DNA of 64,000 nt from Hanleya hanleyi (taxonomy: Eukaryota; Mollusca; Polyplacophora; Lepidopleurida; Hanleyidae), in NCBI GenBank assembly GCA_036873755.1, contig JAVTVY010039265.1, forward strand, positions 1-64,000. The letters are read 5' to 3'. Made by a program: the position numbers and the translations under genes. Of this stretch, positions 60,588-64,000 are shown one piece after another. Each line of letters opens with the position of its first letter. Position 1 is the stretch's first letter. The notes under the pieces are model-generated. The model was not told where the DNA came from. It was given only the letters and a program-made list of their open reading frames with translations, and ran no database searches.

Positions 60588-60936
60588 ATGCCGCGACGTT
60601 GTGTAGTGGGAGGTTGCAGTTTTACTACAGATGACGGTGTTAGTATTCATTTGTGGCCTAAAGACGAGAAAATCGCTGCAAATTGGACAAAATTTGTACG
60701 CAACACAAGAGTGTGGAAAGAGGGCCCGAGCCAGTACTCGTATAATTTGCTCGGCACATTTTGACAGAAATTAAACATCATTCGAGGACATCTACAGCGT
60801 AGCAGTTGAATTCGGGTACAAACCAAAACTAAAGAGAACAGCTATTCCAACTATCAAACCCAAGAACAATCAGAATGTGACGGCAAAGAAATCGGACAAG
60901 GAGAATCTATCACGGACATCGGCTGAACGAACCTAG
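60588..60936 (+). pseudogene. THAP-domain protein, broken by a frameshift and a stop
   Basis: THAP domains are C2CH zinc-dependent DNA-binding modules found in cellular regulators and P-element-type transposases. From ATG 60588 the frame gives MPRRCVVGGCSF (first Cys pair, C-X4-C) and LWPKDEKIAANWTKFVRNTR with the conserved Trp, then ends at TGA 60762-60764. In the +1 frame, IICSAHFD (60742-60765) supplies the second Cys-X2-His, followed by TAA at 60772-60774. Still in that frame come SFEDIYSVAVEFGYKPKLKR and TAIPTIKP, the AVPTI-like box that ends the domain, with TAG at 60934-60936. So all domain landmarks exist but are split by an indel near 60730-60740 and a nonsense codon. Either a recent pseudogene or sequence error at the indel; no intact protein is possible as read. 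Confidence 0.75.
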
Positions 60937-61399
60937 CCTGCAAGCGTGGCCTCGGGCAGGGAGACGGCTGTACATGCCCTGCTCGCTCTCGCGTGGCATT
61001 TGTTGCTTGAGCACCTACAGGTTAGACTGGATGAGTCTCTATTTCATATTATTTAATAATAATAAAATGATCTTTCATAAATATATATACGTAAATAAAA
61101 AACACCAATTGGAGTGAATGGCTGTAGATACAGAAGTGATAATAATACTTTCATAATCCCTTGACATTTGAGATTGTGGGAATATCATTCGATTTCAATT
61201 TAATTGAGGTAATTTGTCGAAAATTGAGCAAATGTGAATGCCGATCCACTCACCACGGCTTACTTTTCGCCATGAATGTCCAAAGTTTTTTTTATCAAAC
61301 TATATAATTCTGAAATTGGTATTTCATGGGGATTATGGGAAAACAAACAAAATTCAAATCGGACGTATATCAGTAGAGTTATCAACAGTTTACTGTCCA
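60937..61399. other. Flank of the THAP pseudogene
   Basis: A GC-rich patch to about 61035 stays open in the same frame for about 45 codons after the TAG, without recognisable motifs. AT-rich sequence follows. Confidence 0.3.
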
Positions 61400-61401
61400 T
61401 A

Positions 61402-63719
61402 CACTCAAAATAAAATTCCGTTTACTCGAACGGAAAAAATCCGTCCCCAGGGAATCAAGGGAATATTCCGTTATTGTAACGGATTCCTATTTTTTAACGG
61501 ATTTTATTCACAGGCCCCAGTGTCTGGACAGTAGAATTTAAATTCAGTATAATTTAAATAATTTAATTTTTTTTAAGTCATCCTATAATACAGAGAGGAA
61601 AAGGTATCGCACGCGCCATATTGGATTTGCCCGCCAAATACGAAAAAACAAAGTAAACTTTTCACATTAAAAACTGTTTAACTGGCCGTGTTACTGGTGT
61701 CCACTCAATTTTGAAACCTTTGTTATGCCATCTAACCCTACGGGAAATCTCAGATCGCCGTTTTATTGGTATAAATCCATCTCTGAAAACAGTAAACTTA
61801 CGGCTTCTGTCAGCCGCTCTCTGCCTCCACTGGGACGTAAATTGCTGTCTACGTCATCGCTTTCGGCATTCTCAAAGAGAGCCGTGTCTACCTCAACACG
61901 GTACATCTTCCGAAAATTTATTACCTCTCCCAGGTTCTTAGCGTGACATGTACTTGATCAGGGCAAGGCAGTTGCAGCATTTCTGTTCTTCATTCACTAC
62001 ATAGTACTGTTCACACGCCCTATGATATGTACTTTTGTTGCTATCATTATGCAAGTTTTGTTGTTAAAAAATAAAACTGAACGTTGAACTTTATGGCCTA
62101 CTCGTTTGAAGCAGCAGACATAAATTTAGTTGACCTAGATTCTGCATTGAAGATCAACCATTGAAACGCGGAAAACAACGAATTACGTCAATTATACCGT
62201 ACTTTCGCCTGCATGTTGTCTGATCGCACTATTCTTGCTTCTCTGATGATGCTAGACAATGATCTTGTGATCTTCAGGTTAAGTCATAAATTTTCTGAAG
62301 ATGTACCATTTTGCGTGTCTACCCGCGAGCGAGTGATGTCATGCTGCCTCGCGTTGAAATTGGAGATTCAAAAATGTCACCAGTTTTCCCGCGGGTAGAC
62401 CAACCACCTCGCTGGGGGTTATTGGAGCCTGCGGAATGGCGCATGCGCTGTAGGGAGGTTGCGGGTAGACACGGCTCTCTTTGAGAATGCCGAAAGCGAT
62501 GACGTAGACAGCAATTTACGTCCCAGTGGAGGCAGAGAGCGGCTGACAGAAGCAGTAAGTTTACTGTTTTCAGAGATGGATTTATACCAATAAAACGGCG
62601 ATCTGAGATTTCCCGTAGGGTTAGATGGCATAACAAAGGTTTCAAAATTGAGTGGACACCAGTAACACGGTCAGTTAAACAGTTTTTAATGTGAAAACTT
62701 TACTTTGTTTTTTCGTATTTGGCGGGCAAATCCAATATGGCGCGTGCAATACCTTTTCCTCTCTGTATTATAGGATGACTTAAAAAAAATTAAATTATTT
62801 AAATTATACTGAATTTAAATTCTACTGTCCAGACACTGGGGCCTGTGATTTTATTATCCGTTAAATTTAACGGAAAAGTCCGTCCCCCGGGAATCGAGGG
62901 AATATTCCGTTATTGTAACGGATTCTTATTTTTTAACGGATTCAACGTTGGGCACTTGCTGGTAACCGGAAATTTATTCAATTTTATCCCATGCAATCTG
63001 GGTTTATATTGAGTAGACTTTTACACGTAACTCTAACGTCCGAGTTAAGAGAAAAATCCTCTCATTCTATAGATCATCGGAATCGTTCGTAATATCCAAT
63101 GTTTAATGATTTTAACTCAAACCGCATTGATATTGACTGCGCTGATTAACTCTCATGTGGGTTTTAATCCAGTGCTTTCTCTTTGTCGAGGAAGAAATTA
63201 AAAAAAATTAAAATTCTATCGATCGGACAGAGTCGGACATGTTTGGCATATAATTCCGATATTGCTCATTAATCGCAAACGTAATTACACATGCAGATAA
63301 ATTTTAAAATTACAATTTCCTGCTCATAAAAGTAAAACAAATGAGTAGGTTCATTCAAGTTAGATAACTCTTGGTGCGGTGATGCCCACGATGGCCCGGT
63401 GTGGTTAGGTTAATGTGGAGATGCCTACACAACCCAGTTCAGAATGTGGGCTTCCCAGTACTTAACCCACTTGGGGCCAGTGTAGGGTTGCCCATGCCCC
63501 CACAGCCCGCGACATGCCCACGTTTGCCCAGGTAGGACCAATGATTACTTGCTGACTGGGATATTCCGTTGATGTAACGGATGAGTCCGTCAGTGCAATA
63601 CAACAACGGAAGATTCCCTTACTATAACGTACTATTTCCGTTTATATAACGGATTAATCCGTTAAAACTACCTAACGGATAGCAATACGTTAAATTTTAA
63701 CGGATTATTATTTTGAGTG
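61402..63719. mobile_element. TA-type DNA element with CACTCAAAATAA ends, hosting a nested insertion
   Basis: CACTCAAAATAA at the left and TTATTTTGAGTG at the right are flanked by TA (61400-61401 and 63720-63721). Subterminal regions repeat ATTCCGTTATTGTAACGGAT and other CCGTT...AACGG palindromic words. Without the insert at 61509-62847 the element would be about 970 bp. No transposase ORF is seen; Tc1/mariner-like by duplication. Confidence 0.75.
61509..62847. mobile_element. hAT-type foldback element with perfect 8-bp TSD, nested
   Basis: CACAGGCCCCAGTGTCTGGA at the left and its inverse at the right continue as nearly identical inverted arms of about 390 bp (to about 61900 and from about 62465). 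ATTTTATT flanks both sides (61501-61508 and 62848-62855). The 8-bp duplication and CAGG-containing ends fit the hAT superfamily. The central portion of about 560 bp encodes nothing recognisable. Mirror ORFs in the arms (for example starting MKPLLCHLTLREISDR on both strands) follow from the inverted repeat and are not genes. Confidence 0.85.
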
Positions 63720-63899
63720 TACTGCCGAATCCCGGAGTTTATCCCTTCGAAAAGGCTGCCTCGGTCAGTAACAACAATAACAACACAGATGTGCTCGTTC
63801 TTTACATCACAGAATCGTTCTACATTCAATACAGTTTGAAATATATGGACATTTGGTCTTATAGATGACGATAATAAGGTTTCCAGTCAAGTTGCATAC

Positions 63900-64000
63900 C
63901 AATCTGTATTCAACAAACGACCTCTCCGAATCCTGTCGTCGTCGAGTTCCACGTTGTCAGAGTGGTTGTCACTGTCAGAATCGGAACCGTACGGCTCAAA
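63900..64000 (-). CDS. Possible partial exon, P2X7-C-terminus-like domain (cut by window edge)
   Basis: The minus strand from 64000 is open and reads FEPYGSDSDSDNHSDN then VELDDDRIRRGRLLNTD, followed by TG and a donor GTATGC at 63899. A Phe-Glu-Pro-Tyr plus acidic stretch followed by a basic RLxNTDW segment is the pattern I recall at the start of the zinc-binding C-terminal domain shared with P2X7 receptors and with many uncharacterised invertebrate proteins. The next exon should begin with the Cys cluster but was not found within the window. Either an exon of a gene lying mostly beyond the edge or a remnant. Confidence 0.4.

Noticed and set aside
61711..62645. Two near-identical ORFs of 76 and 108 codons starting MKPLLCHLTLREISDR on opposite strands
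   Set aside because: They are the two arms of the hAT-type inverted repeat; no domain is recognisable and the frames end differently.

Overview
The window is animal nuclear DNA, most likely from a mollusc and perhaps a bivalve. The evidence is intron-rich genes with GT-AG junctions, orthologues of animal ATG12 and CFAP52, abundant (GTCC)n-led elements with about 160-bp tandem cores of the kind described in bivalves, and SINE-like remnants carrying the GTCGCCTCTTACGACAAGC core common in molluscs. No species is assigned.

Two intact genes were reconstructed exon by exon with consistent reading phase. ATG12 (+ strand, coding span 8727-26523, 4 exons, 145 aa) encodes the ubiquitin-like autophagy conjugation protein ending in the diagnostic glycine. 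CFAP52/WDR16 (- strand, 37225-52597, 12 exons, 631 aa) encodes the WD40-repeat protein of ciliary doublet microtubules; a sequence matching the RFX X-box consensus lies about 106 bp upstream of its start codon. The genes converge across roughly 10.7 kb of repeats. They are neighbours only; nothing suggests a shared function.

Layout: 1-8.6 kb holds a 152-bp satellite, CpG-rich inverted repeats, a small C2H2 ORF behind a TATA box, a reverse-orientation minisatellite element and a 163-bp array. 8.7-26.5 kb is ATG12, whose introns are filled with foldback elements and three tandem-core elements (12.8-18.4, 20.6-22.8 and 24.2-25.7 kb). 26.5-37.2 kb is intergenic, with several small tandem-core elements, MITEs and SINE remnants. 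37.2-52.6 kb is CFAP52, whose introns hold a perfect 40-bp array, a CpG-rich MITE, minisatellites and a second copy of the tandem-core element found in ATG12. 53.1-54.9 kb is a 5'-truncated LINE with one nonsense codon. 55-64 kb holds several non-autonomous DNA transposons, some nested with readable target-site duplications, a broken THAP-domain gene, and a possible partial exon at the right edge.

The most unusual pattern is that at least seven tandem-array families, otherwise dissimilar, share a weak core of about 40 bp (roughly a GAACTACTG-like block, then GATYT, then CAAAYTTGGT). Most are (GTCC)n-led or lie beside a GC-rich hairpin, and many have units near 157-165 bp. All similarity statements come from reading the sequence and from family knowledge; no database search was run.
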